Origin: Butyrivibrio sp.
Lineage (GTDB): Bacteria > Bacillota_A > Clostridia > Lachnospirales > Lachnospiraceae
Length of the DNA stretch: 9,104 nucleotides
Direction: 5' to 3'
Assembly (NCBI GenBank): GCA_017996845.1
Contig: JAGOGF010000103.1
Span: forward strand, 1-9,104
The position numbers were made by a program, and so were the translations under genes. The notes under the pieces were generated by a model. It had not been told where the DNA came from and did not search any database. It was given only the letters and a program-made list of their open reading frames with translations. Shown piece by piece: positions 1-5,731 of the stretch (its first letter is position 1; each line of letters starts with the position of its first letter).

Positions 1-988
1 GATTGCTGTTTCTGGTCCGCAGATTATCATAATCCAGCTTCATGATATTCGGATATATGGTATGAAGCTTATCCATTACATCCATAATATCCTCTTCATC
101 TGTCAGCGTAATATGCAGATAATCTTCTACATCCGTATCTGCATAATTCTTCCGTGCAGTAAGTTCCTCGTAGGTTCCGCGGATTTCCCGCAGATCATGG
201 AGCGGTTTGAGGATGTGCTCCTGTATCTGCACCTTTCCTTTTTCTGCAAGTTCTACGATTGTTACGCTTTTATCTTTTGCCGCCTCAGAAAAAGAATATT
301 TTAAAGGTGTTCCGCAGTAGCGGATCGTTTCTCTTCCAACTTTTTGCGGTGTATGGATATGTCCCAGTGCAACATAATCGTATGCAGCAAAAACAGAAGC
401 ATCTATATTATCGAGCCCTCCTACCAGTATCTCCTCCGACTCACTTCTGTGTGCACCGGTCACAAACTGATGTGCCAGCAAAATGTTTCGCTGACTCTGG
501 TCCGGCTCTATCTGCTGCAGTGCATAGGCCACGGCATCCTGATAACTTGCAATTTCCACTTCCGGAAAGGCCTGCCGCACAATCGTAGGTTTCAAAAAGG
601 GCAACAGATACAGATTTAAACTGCCATTCTCATCCTGTAACTCATATGTCTGAATCTTTCCCGAAAAGGTTTCTGAAAAACATACACCGCTTTGTTCCAT
701 AAGCCTTGCGCCGAAAGAAAGCCGTTCCGCTGAATCATGATTTCCGCTTATGATAAATACAGAAAGCTTACGCTCAGACAGTTTCGTCAGAAAATCATCA
801 AACAATTGAACAGACTCTGCCGGAGGAATCTGTTTATCATAAATATCCCCGCAGATCATAACTGCCTGTACCTGCTCTTTATCTGCAATATCCAGAATCT
901 GCCTTAAAATATACTTCTGATCTTCATACATGGAAAATTCATATACTCTTTTTCCAAGATGCAGATCTGATAGATGCATGAGTTTCAT
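1..988 (-). CDS. sbcD: SbcD, nuclease subunit of the SbcCD (Mre11-Rad50 type) complex; C-terminus cut by window edge
   Basis: Calcineurin-like metallophosphoesterase that partners the SbcC ATPase in the cytoplasm to process DNA hairpins and blocked double-strand ends. I translated the minus strand from ATG at 988 and found an unbroken frame of 329 codons. The phosphoesterase motifs appear in order: SDLHLG with D8 and H10, GDIYD with D48, GNHD with N83 and H84, a lone H173 in LLAHQF, and GHIH with H210 and H212. The SbcD-style cap region begins after this, and the frame is still open at base 1. Family members are about 390-400 residues, so some 60 are missing. The start is supported by AAGGA (996-1000) seven bases upstream. 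It is the last visible gene of the minus-strand set, 60 bases after ylmH. sbcC would be expected beyond the left edge (inference). The identification is secure. Confidence 0.95.
   Translation of the reverse strand, partial: MKLMHLSDLHLGKRVYEFSMYEDQKYILRQILDIADKEQVQAVMICGDIYDKQIPPAESVQLFDDFLTKLSERKLSVFIISGNHDSAERLSFGARLMEQSGVCFSETFSGKIQTYELQDENGSLNLYLLPFLKPTIVRQAFPEVEIASYQDAVAYALQQIEPDQSQRNILLAHQFVTGAHRSESEEILVGGLDNIDASVFAAYDYVALGHIHTPQKVGRETIRYCGTPLKYSFSEAAKDKSVTIVELAEKGKVQIQEHILKPLHDLREIRGTYEELTARKNYADTDVEDYLHITLTDEEDIMDVMDKLHTIYPNIMKLDYDNLRTRNSN
112..145. repeat. 10-bp perfect inverted repeat inside sbcD
   Basis: TATGCAGATA at 112-121 is the exact reverse complement of TATCTGCATA at 136-145, with a 14-base loop. 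It lies in sequence coding for the SbcD C-terminal part (around NYADTDVEDYLHI). No role is known and chance is possible. Confidence 0.5.
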
Positions 989-1048
989 ATAGGTTTCCTT
1001 CCTGCACTGCTCCACAAAACAAAACGATCCGTGCCCACCTGTTTTGCT

Positions 1049-1834
1049 TTATTTATATATCTTTACCTGTACGAACAGGCGACCTTTGCGGCTCGTTCCT
1101 GTCTGCCCCAGATAAATGAATTTACCATACCCTCTTACTGATACTTTTACACCCGTTTTCAGATCATATCCGCCGCTGAATGCTGTCCTTCCATCAATAT
1201 AAACTTCCTGCGCATCAATCAGTCGCTGCGCATCCGCACGGGAAAGGTGATAAACAAAGGAAAGGATCACATCCAGTCTCTCGGAGGCAACGCTGCCTTC
1301 CAATTCCTCAAACTCGGGATAGATGTCGCATTCTCCAGGAAGTACTTCTTGACACTTTACAGATGTATGTTTGATCCTGATCAGTTCGCTGCAAACCAGT
1401 CCTGCCATATCCTTCATAACAAAAATATATGCTTTGGCTTCCTCACGCGCTGTCAGAATATCTCCTATTTTATCTCTTTCAATTCCCATGTTCATAAGTG
1501 CGCCCAGATAATCTCTGTGATTTAACGCATCCGCGAATCTGGCATTTACAGGTAAGACCCGTATACAGGCTACCACCTGTGGCTCTGCCGCTTCCTGTAG
1601 CTGGAAATTCTCTGCATCCAGATACGATGGCAAAAAAACAAGCACATTTCTGTCCGCTTCTTCCCTTCCACCATATAAACAAAAATGAATGGGCTCTTTT
1701 TCCTTTATCATGCCGTCATATACGCCCGCCAGTTCGGAAGCAGACAAGAAGTCTGTATGGGTAATGTATTCATTCTGATAAGCCTTATTGGCAAGTTCTC
1801 TGACACGTCCTGCAAGATAATCCGTTTCTTTCAC
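1049..1834 (-). CDS. ylmH: YlmH-type S4-domain RNA-binding protein
   Basis: This 261-residue protein has the length and layout of YlmH. An N-terminal RNA-binding region includes HRDYLGALMNMGIERDKIGD (106-125), a signature stretch of the family. A C-terminal S4 domain follows (about 181-240, with SERLD, LSRADAQRLI and VYIDGR). The basic tail runs through SVRGYGKF to RKGRL. In B. subtilis YlmH binds the large ribosomal subunit and takes part in ribosome-associated quality control (family knowledge). The start is GTG at 1834; AAAGGA (1840-1845) lies five bases upstream and no in-frame ATG is better placed. In many Firmicutes ylmH sits in the sepF-ylmG-divIVA division cluster. Here its neighbours are an HD hydrolase (50 bases upstream) and sbcD (60 bases downstream), so the gene has a different setting. 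Confidence 0.9.
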   Translation of the reverse strand: MKETDYLAGRVRELANKAYQNEYITHTDFLSASELAGVYDGMIKEKEPIHFCLYGGREEADRNVLVFLPSYLDAENFQLQEAAEPQVVACIRVLPVNARFADALNHRDYLGALMNMGIERDKIGDILTAREEAKAYIFVMKDMAGLVCSELIRIKHTSVKCQEVLPGECDIYPEFEELEGSVASERLDVILSFVYHLSRADAQRLIDAQEVYIDGRTAFSGGYDLKTGVKVSVRGYGKFIYLGQTGTSRKGRLFVQVKIYK

Positions 1835-1884
1835 GCTAATCCTTTCATACCGTTTGTGAAGTGTGTCATTTACTTATCAAACGC

Positions 1885-2484
1885 TTACATATCTTTTATA
1901 ATTCTTCCCTTTTCCACATTCGGTTCAATAAAATGCGCTCTGCAATAATTCCATAATTCTTCGGAGCCTTCCCCCGTATGCCTGTTGCGGTTCAGGACCT
2001 GCTGCAGACGGACACTATGTTCGATCCAGCTCTTTCCGTCCGAAGCAGCATTGAGCATCATAGGCTGAATATTATCCATCGTTCTTGCAAATCTGGCTTC
2101 CGGTGTTTTTTGTTCTTCAAACTCTTCCCAGAGTGTCCGCAGTTTTTCTCCCTGCTCTTTGGGAAGTATTCCGAAAATCCGCTCTGCAGCAGCAGTTTCT
2201 CTTTCTTTCTGACTGTCTTGGCCTGCTTCTGTGTAAGCATAGGTATCCCCTGCATCTATCTCCACCAGATCATGAATCAACAAAATGGTTATGGTTTTTA
2301 ACACATCAATTTCTTCATTGGAATACTCACTCAGTAAAATCGTCATCAACGCCATATGCCAGGCATGCTCGGCATCATTTTCCTTTCTGCTGCCGTCTGC
2401 CAGATAGGTTTGTCTGAAAACTTCTTTTTCTTTATCAATTTCTTTGCAAAAAGCAAGCTGTTTTTCTATTCTCTCTTCATCCAT
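1885..2484 (-). CDS. HD-domain metal-dependent phosphohydrolase, YfbR/HDDC2-like
   Basis: The 199-residue protein carries a complete HD metal site: H40 in DAEHAWHMA, H71-D72 in LIHDLVE, E75 and D80 in HDxxExxxxGD, and D137 in RTMDNIQP. The spacing matches E. coli YfbR, a 5'-deoxynucleotidase acting on dNMPs, and the human HDDC2 family. A nucleotide monophosphatase activity is therefore likely, but the substrate is not proven by sequence. There is no signal peptide or membrane segment, so it should be cytoplasmic. The ATG at 2484 is preceded by GGGAG (2496-2500), eleven bases away. It lies between the double-Nudix gene (47 bases upstream) and ylmH (50 bases downstream) in the same direction. 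Next to a Nudix protein, a nucleotide-pool housekeeping role is a fair inference. Confidence 0.85.
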   Translation of the reverse strand: MDEERIEKQLAFCKEIDKEKEVFRQTYLADGSRKENDAEHAWHMALMTILLSEYSNEEIDVLKTITILLIHDLVEIDAGDTYAYTEAGQDSQKERETAAAERIFGILPKEQGEKLRTLWEEFEEQKTPEARFARTMDNIQPMMLNAASDGKSWIEHSVRLQQVLNRNRHTGEGSEELWNYCRAHFIEPNVEKGRIIKDM

Positions 2485-2531
2485 TTTTTCTCATTCTCCC
2501 TGCTTTTTCGGTTCAAAATACATATCTGTCT

Positions 2532-3545
2532 CTATTTCAGATAATCCATAAGCAAATCCAGCTCATCCGGATAAATGCAGTTGGGCAAAGTATTCTCCCG
2601 GATATTCTTTCTGCATTTTTCGATATCCATCCAGCAAACGTCTTCCACTTCACTTTCCTGCAGTGTAAGTGCCGCGGTATCTACCTGCTGTCTGTACAGA
2701 TATACATGACTGAGTTCTCTGTCATGAAACATTTTACCATGAAACGTTTCTGCAAACTCCCCCCGTTGATCGCCTATGTATTCCAAATTCTCCGGATTTA
2801 CCTGTAATCCCAGTTCTTCACGCATTTCACGAACAGCTGCCGCAAGGGGTATGTCTCCTGCCTGCATATGCCCTGCAGAAGATATATCATAACACCCCGG
2901 ATGGGAATCCTTATTGCTGCTGCGTTTCTGTAACAATACATCATGCCTGCCGTATTCTGTATCCCTGACAATCCACATGTGAACCGTTCCATGAAGACTA
3001 CCCTCCCGGTGAACAACACTGCGTTCCTGCACTGCTCCACTGATGCTTCCGTCTTCGTTTAACAGATCAAACAGTTCCATTTCTTTGCCATTTAGTACTG
3101 CCTGCTCCAGACTGCCATTTTTATTATATATGAGTTTCAGAGAAAAAAATGCCTCCTCGTCGTCTAAAAGTCTGAAAAAAATCTTGTCTCCTGCCCATAT
3201 ATTCATTTTCCAGACCTGATCGGTATCGATCCACTGCAGTTCTCCTTCATCACACGGTACCGGATCTCCTGCAAAATCATTTGCGGTAAACAAAAACATA
3301 TATTCTGTTATACCTTCTCCTGACACAAATGTAATGATCCCGCGATATTGGTAGGAAATAAGCGTATATCCTGTTTCTTCTCTGACTTCCCTGCAGATAC
3401 ATTCTTCAGGACTTTCATCCTGCTTAAAGTGTCCGCCAATGCCAATCCACTTGTCCTTATTTATATCATTTTCTTTCGTAGTTCTGTGCAGCATCAGGTA
3501 TTTTCCGGCTTTCTGAATATAGCAAAGTGTTGTGAATTCTATCAT
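2532..3545 (-). CDS. Tandem Nudix hydrolase: MutT-like domain fused to an IPP-isomerase/YfcD-like Nudix domain
   Basis: A single frame carries two full Nudix domains. Counting from my chosen start (337 residues), domain 1 (about 1-150) resembles MutT-type 8-oxo-dGTP diphosphatases: it opens IEFTTLCYIQ and has a complete box from G38 to G59 (GHFKQDE, then REVREETG). Domain 2 (about 155-337) opens LFDLLNEDGSISG, has VHREG and TVHMWIV, and a box at 225-247 (GHMQAGD, then REMREELGL). It is like the YfcD / IPP-isomerase-like branch. Its first box Glu is Asp231, a conservative change. The frame extends to an ATG at 3581, but GGAAGG (3555-3560) lies nine bases before ATG 3545 and three before ATG 3551; the upstream ATG has no SD. 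Substrates cannot be told from sequence. It is divergent from the fab operon. Confidence 0.88.
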   Translation of the reverse strand: MIEFTTLCYIQKAGKYLMLHRTTKENDINKDKWIGIGGHFKQDESPEECICREVREETGYTLISYQYRGIITFVSGEGITEYMFLFTANDFAGDPVPCDEGELQWIDTDQVWKMNIWAGDKIFFRLLDDEEAFFSLKLIYNKNGSLEQAVLNGKEMELFDLLNEDGSISGAVQERSVVHREGSLHGTVHMWIVRDTEYGRHDVLLQKRSSNKDSHPGCYDISSAGHMQAGDIPLAAAVREMREELGLQVNPENLEYIGDQRGEFAETFHGKMFHDRELSHVYLYRQQVDTAALTLQESEVEDVCWMDIEKCRKNIRENTLPNCIYPDELDLLMDYLK

Positions 3546-3554
3546 ACACATTTT

Positions 3555-3560
3555 CCTTCC
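3555..3560 (-). promoter_or_regulatory. Ribosome binding site deciding the Nudix gene start
   Basis: GGAAGG on the minus strand, nine bases before ATG 3545 and three before ATG 3551. It lies downstream of the most distal in-frame ATG (3581), so the longest reading frame is unlikely to be the real protein. Confidence 0.7.
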
Positions 3561-3571
3561 ATTTTTCTTCC

Positions 3572-3580
3572 AGTATATCA
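3572..3580 (-). promoter_or_regulatory. Possible extended -10 promoter for the Nudix gene
   Basis: The minus strand reads TGATATACT, an extended -10 (TGn followed by TATACT, five of six consensus bases). A TTGAAA lies at 3598-3603, but the 20-base spacing is too long for a normal -35. Transcription would start near 3565 and give a leader of about 20 bases that contains the GGAAGG site, which fits the start at 3545. This is weak evidence taken alone. Confidence 0.35.
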
Positions 3581-3618
3581 TCTCATATGGAAACGTATTT
3601 CAATTTCTGAGTTTCTTC

Positions 3619-3646
3619 TTGACATACTTCAAATTTCTGATATATT
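3619..3646 (+). promoter_or_regulatory. Sigma-A type promoter of the fatty-acid synthesis operon
   Basis: A perfect -35 box TTGACA (3619-3624), 16 bases, then TATATT (3641-3646, five of six consensus bases). The predicted start is near 3653, giving an untranslated leader of about 110 bases before acpP. It is the only strong promoter pattern I find before acpP, and no terminator-like element lies between it and the gene. Confidence 0.75.
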
Positions 3647-3650
3647 TGGT

Positions 3651-3691
3651 TCAAAGTATTTACTTAAGTTTGTTTTAATTAAATACTTTGA
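3651..3691. promoter_or_regulatory. Perfect 12-bp inverted repeat at the fab transcription start, probable operator
   Basis: TCAAAGTATTTA (3651-3662) and TAAATACTTTGA (3680-3691) are exact reverse complements separated by 17 bases. The left arm begins four bases after the -10 box and covers the predicted start site, where a bound repressor would block RNA polymerase. The TCAAA/TTTGA half-sites recall those of the MarR-family regulator FabT of streptococci, but the spacing differs from the compact FabT box (TTTGA, three bases, TCAAA). No regulator gene is adjacent. The arms are A+T rich, so an RNA hairpin with this 17-base loop would be weak; protein binding is the likelier use (inference). 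Confidence 0.6.
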
Positions 3692-3747
3692 TATGTTGTA
3701 AGTAAAACTATATCAGATGGTATTGTATGTGCGATTTGATCGCCAAT

Positions 3748-3755
3748 GGAAAGGA
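3748..3755 (+). promoter_or_regulatory. Ribosome binding site deciding the acpP start
   Basis: GGAAAGGA ends seven bases before ATG 3763. An in-frame ATG at 3727 would place this site inside the gene and add twelve residues not found in acyl carrier proteins. Confidence 0.8.
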
Positions 3756-3762
3756 CAAAATT

Positions 3763-3993
3763 ATGACATTCGAAGAATTAAAGAAAATTATTGTTGATAC
3801 ACTTGGCTGTGATGAAGAAAAGGTAACACCGGAGGCAACTCTCATGACAGATCTGGAAGCAGATTCACTTGACCTCGTAGAACTTCACATGGCACTTGAA
3901 GATGCTACCGGAGCAAAAATTCCTGATGAAGCACTGGCAAATCTGCATACCGTAAATGATGTTCTGACTTATATTAAGGAGAATGCAGCATGA
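3763..3993 (+). CDS. acpP: Acyl carrier protein
   Basis: Small acidic carrier of the growing acyl chain in FASII. From ATG 3763 it is 76 residues, the usual ACP length. The phosphopantetheine site is the DSL motif in LEADSLDLVEL, with Ser35 as the modified residue. The four-helix pattern is normal: MTFEELKKII at the start, the acidic helix II after Ser35, and VNDVLTYI near the end. It is the first gene of the operon, about 110 bases after the predicted transcription start. Its stop overlaps the accD start as ATGA (3990-3993), so the two are probably translationally coupled. An ACP gene leading the operon, ahead of the carboxyltransferase genes, gives one transcript for both the carrier and the malonyl-CoA supply. 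Confidence 0.97.
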   Translation: MTFEELKKIIVDTLGCDEEKVTPEATLMTDLEADSLDLVELHMALEDATGAKIPDEALANLHTVNDVLTYIKENAA

Positions 3994-4838
3994 CTTCATT
4001 CAAGGACTCTTTTCAGAGCATGGTATTCGTCAGCTGCCCGGCCTGCAAGAGACGCGCTTTGAAAACAAAATGGGAAAATAATTATTATGTATGTCCTCTT
4101 TGCGGTCATTATCATTCCATGAGTGCAAACGACAGACTTTCCGCTGTCTTTGACAGCGGAAGTATTCATGAAATGGATCGCAGGATACAGGCAAGTGATC
4201 CCCTTGCTTTTCCTGATTATCAGGAAAAACTGATTCAGCAGAAAAAGAAAACAGGTTTGAAAGAAGCCGCTGTTACGGCAACCGGGCGCATTGGTGGTAT
4301 TCCTGCCGTCGCGGTAGTCCTTGACAGCCGTTTTTTTATGGGCAGCATGAGCAGCGCAGTCGGTGAGAAAGTAACACGGGCCATAGAATATGCGACAGAT
4401 AAAAAGCTTCCTCTGATTGTTTTTTCAGCAAGTGGCGGTGCACGAATGCAGGAAGGAATCTACTCACTGATGCAAATGGCCAAAACCGCTGCTGCAATCG
4501 AAGAATTCTCCATGCAGGGAGGTCTTTACATCAGTTATCTGACTCACCCTACTACCGGAGGTGTTACTGCAAGTTTTGCAACACTTGGTGATATTACACT
4601 TGCCGAACCCGGTGCCCTGATTGGATTTGCAGGTCCCCGTGTCATTGAACAGACGATTCACGCCAAACTTCCGAAAGGATTTCAGCGAAGTGAATATCTG
4701 GAAGCGCATGGATTTGTGGACCGGATCGTTCCGCGAAGTGAAATGCGCAGTACACTGCTAGATCTCCTGCAACTTCATAATCAGAAAGCAACCGGAAACG
4801 GTTTTACCGTTATACGGGATTTTGTGAAAAAAGCATAA
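3990..4838 (+). CDS. accD: Acetyl-CoA carboxylase carboxyltransferase subunit beta
   Basis: With AccA this forms the carboxyltransferase that moves CO2 from carboxybiotin to acetyl-CoA, making malonyl-CoA. An N-terminal Cys4 zinc ribbon (C16, C19, C35, C38) is followed by the crotonase-like carboxyltransferase fold: FMGSMSSAVGEK (116-127), SGGARMQEG (148-156, oxyanion-hole glycines), TTGGVTASFA (188-197) and GFAGPRVIEQT (212-222), then LPKGFQRSEYL. The length of 282 is normal. AAGGAG (3976-3981) lies eight bases before the ATG, inside the end of acpP. The coding sequence contains two unusually strong hairpins (see 4138-4162 and 4208-4228). In E. coli the carboxyltransferase has been reported to bind its own mRNA; whether that applies here is unknown. 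Confidence 0.97.
   Translation: MTSFKDSFQSMVFVSCPACKRRALKTKWENNYYVCPLCGHYHSMSANDRLSAVFDSGSIHEMDRRIQASDPLAFPDYQEKLIQQKKKTGLKEAAVTATGRIGGIPAVAVVLDSRFFMGSMSSAVGEKVTRAIEYATDKKLPLIVFSASGGARMQEGIYSLMQMAKTAAAIEEFSMQGGLYISYLTHPTTGGVTASFATLGDITLAEPGALIGFAGPRVIEQTIHAKLPKGFQRSEYLEAHGFVDRIVPRSEMRSTLLDLLQLHNQKATGNGFTVIRDFVKKA
4138..4162 (+). other. Strong RNA hairpin inside accD (first of two)
   Basis: TTCCGCTGTC (4139-4148), loop TTT, GACAGCGGAA (4152-4161): ten perfect pairs plus a T-G wobble outside (4138/4162). It encodes LSAVFDSGS, just after the zinc-ribbon codons. No T-run follows, so it is not an intrinsic terminator. Confidence 0.6.
4208..4228 (+). other. Strong RNA hairpin inside accD (second of two)
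   Basis: TTTTCCTGA (4208-4216), loop TTA, TCAGGAAAA (4220-4228): nine perfect pairs with a three-base loop, 45 bases after the first hairpin. As DNA it is a 21-bp palindrome. It encodes AFPDYQEK. No T-run follows. Confidence 0.6.
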
Positions 4839-4875
4839 TTTCCCATTTATTTCAGAAAGGCAGGGAACAGATATC

Positions 4876-5727
4876 ATGCACGATCATACATTATCTTCCG
4901 ATAAAAAAGATATTCTAACACCTGCGCAGAAGGTTTCTCTTGCGCGTAACATTAATCGCCCCCATATTGATGATTTTATCCATGCACTTTTTACGGATTT
5001 TTTTGAGCAAAAAGGGGATCATTTATATGACGAAGACCGCAGTATTCTGGGTGGTATTGCGCGTTACCACGGCATTCCTGTTACCGTGGTAGGTCATCGA
5101 AAAGGCCACAACGCACAGGACAATGTAGCCTATAACTTTGGTATGCCCTGTCCGGAAGGTTACCGCAAGGCACTTCGCATTATGGAGCAGGCCGATAAAT
5201 TCCACCGTCCGATCATTACCTTCGTCGATACCCCGGGTGCCTATCCGGGTAAAGAAGCAGAAGAACACGGACAGGGTGAAGCAATTGCAAGAAACCTTGC
5301 CGTCATGAGCAGGCTTTCTGTTCCCGTCATCTGTGTGGTTACAGGAGAAGGAAATTCCGGCGGCGCACTTGCACTTAGTGTTGCCAATAAGATACTGATG
5401 CTGGAAAACGCAGTTTATTCCGTATTAAGTCCGGAGGGTTTTGCAAGTATACTCTGGAAAGATGCATCCAGACACGAGGAAGCCTGTGAACTTATGAAAC
5501 TGACTTCTGACAATCTGCAAAAAGCCGGCGTTGCAGATGAAATCATTCCTGAACCTGTTGGCGGGGCTCATCTGGATCCGCAACATCTTTATCCGGAAAT
5601 GGATGCTGTCATCAACCGGAATCTGAATAATTTAATGCTATTATCGCCTGCCGAAATAATCGCCGACAGGCGGGCAAAATTCCGCCATCTCGGAGAAATT
5701 CAGGAGGCTGCCAGTATCACTGGCTGA
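4876..5727 (+). CDS. accA: Acetyl-CoA carboxylase carboxyltransferase subunit alpha
   Basis: Partner of AccD in the carboxyltransferase. The 283-residue protein has the family motifs in order: ARNINRPHIDDFI (23-35), GDH (47-49), GGIARYHGIPV (59-69), DTPGAYPG (118-125) followed by AEEHGQGEAIARNL, GEGNSGGALAL (157-167) and SVLSPEG (182-188). It is shorter than E. coli AccA (about 319) mainly at the N-terminus, as in other Firmicutes. It begins 37 bases after accD, the largest gap in the operon, with AGGGA (4862-4866) nine bases before the ATG. Its last codons contain the AGGAGG and hairpin that appear to serve fabH. A second set of competing inverted repeats lies at 5051-5091. Confidence 0.97.
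   Translation: MHDHTLSSDKKDILTPAQKVSLARNINRPHIDDFIHALFTDFFEQKGDHLYDEDRSILGGIARYHGIPVTVVGHRKGHNAQDNVAYNFGMPCPEGYRKALRIMEQADKFHRPIITFVDTPGAYPGKEAEEHGQGEAIARNLAVMSRLSVPVICVVTGEGNSGGALALSVANKILMLENAVYSVLSPEGFASILWKDASRHEEACELMKLTSDNLQKAGVADEIIPEPVGGAHLDPQHLYPEMDAVINRNLNNLMLLSPAEIIADRRAKFRHLGEIQEAASITG
5051..5091 (+). repeat. Three-segment inverted repeat in accA able to form alternative hairpins
   Basis: GTGGTA (5051-5056), TACCAC (5065-5070) and GTGGTA (5086-5091). The middle segment can pair with either side. The right-hand pairing extends to eight pairs, TACCACGG (5065-5072) with CCGTGGTA (5084-5091). It lies in coding sequence for GGIARYHGIPVTVV. Function unknown and possibly none. Confidence 0.45.
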
Positions 5728-5731
5728 ACGT
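5702..5731 (+). promoter_or_regulatory. Split ribosome binding site of fabH: distant AGGAGG with bridging hairpin
   Basis: A perfect AGGAGG (5702-5707) stands 24 bases before the fabH ATG (5732), too far for normal use, and no other SD lies nearer. Between them GCCAGT (5710-5715), loop ATC, ACTGGC (5719-5724) can form a six-pair stem. Folding leaves 2 + 7 = 9 unpaired bases, an ideal distance. The accA stop codon (5725-5727) directly follows the stem. Coupling to accA translation is the alternative. Confidence 0.55.

Noticed and set aside
259..588. Plus-strand open frames opposite sbcD
   Set aside because: The minus strand encodes every SbcD motif without interruption; these frames have low-complexity, unstructured translations.
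1020..1046. Inverted repeat CAAAAC / GTTTTG between ylmH and sbcD as a terminator
   Set aside because: Six mostly A-T pairs, a 15-base loop and no proper T-run. Terminator activity is not supported.
2523..2543. Inverted repeat TATCTG / CAGATA across the Nudix stop codon as a terminator
   Set aside because: Six weak pairs around a nine-base loop with no T-run in the minus direction. It does not support a transcript end before the HD gene.
3546..3581. N-terminal extension of the Nudix protein to an ATG at 3581
   Set aside because: No SD precedes it. The GGAAGG at 3555-3560 and the conserved MutT start (IEFTTLCYI) point to 3545, with 3551 as a second choice.
3727..3762. N-terminal extension of acpP from an ATG at 3727
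   Set aside because: The twelve extra residues are not ACP-like and the good SD (3748-3755) lies within them, just before ATG 3763.
5647..5674. CGCCTG / CAGGCG inverted repeat near the accA end
   Set aside because: Six pairs with a 16-base loop in coding sequence; within chance expectation.
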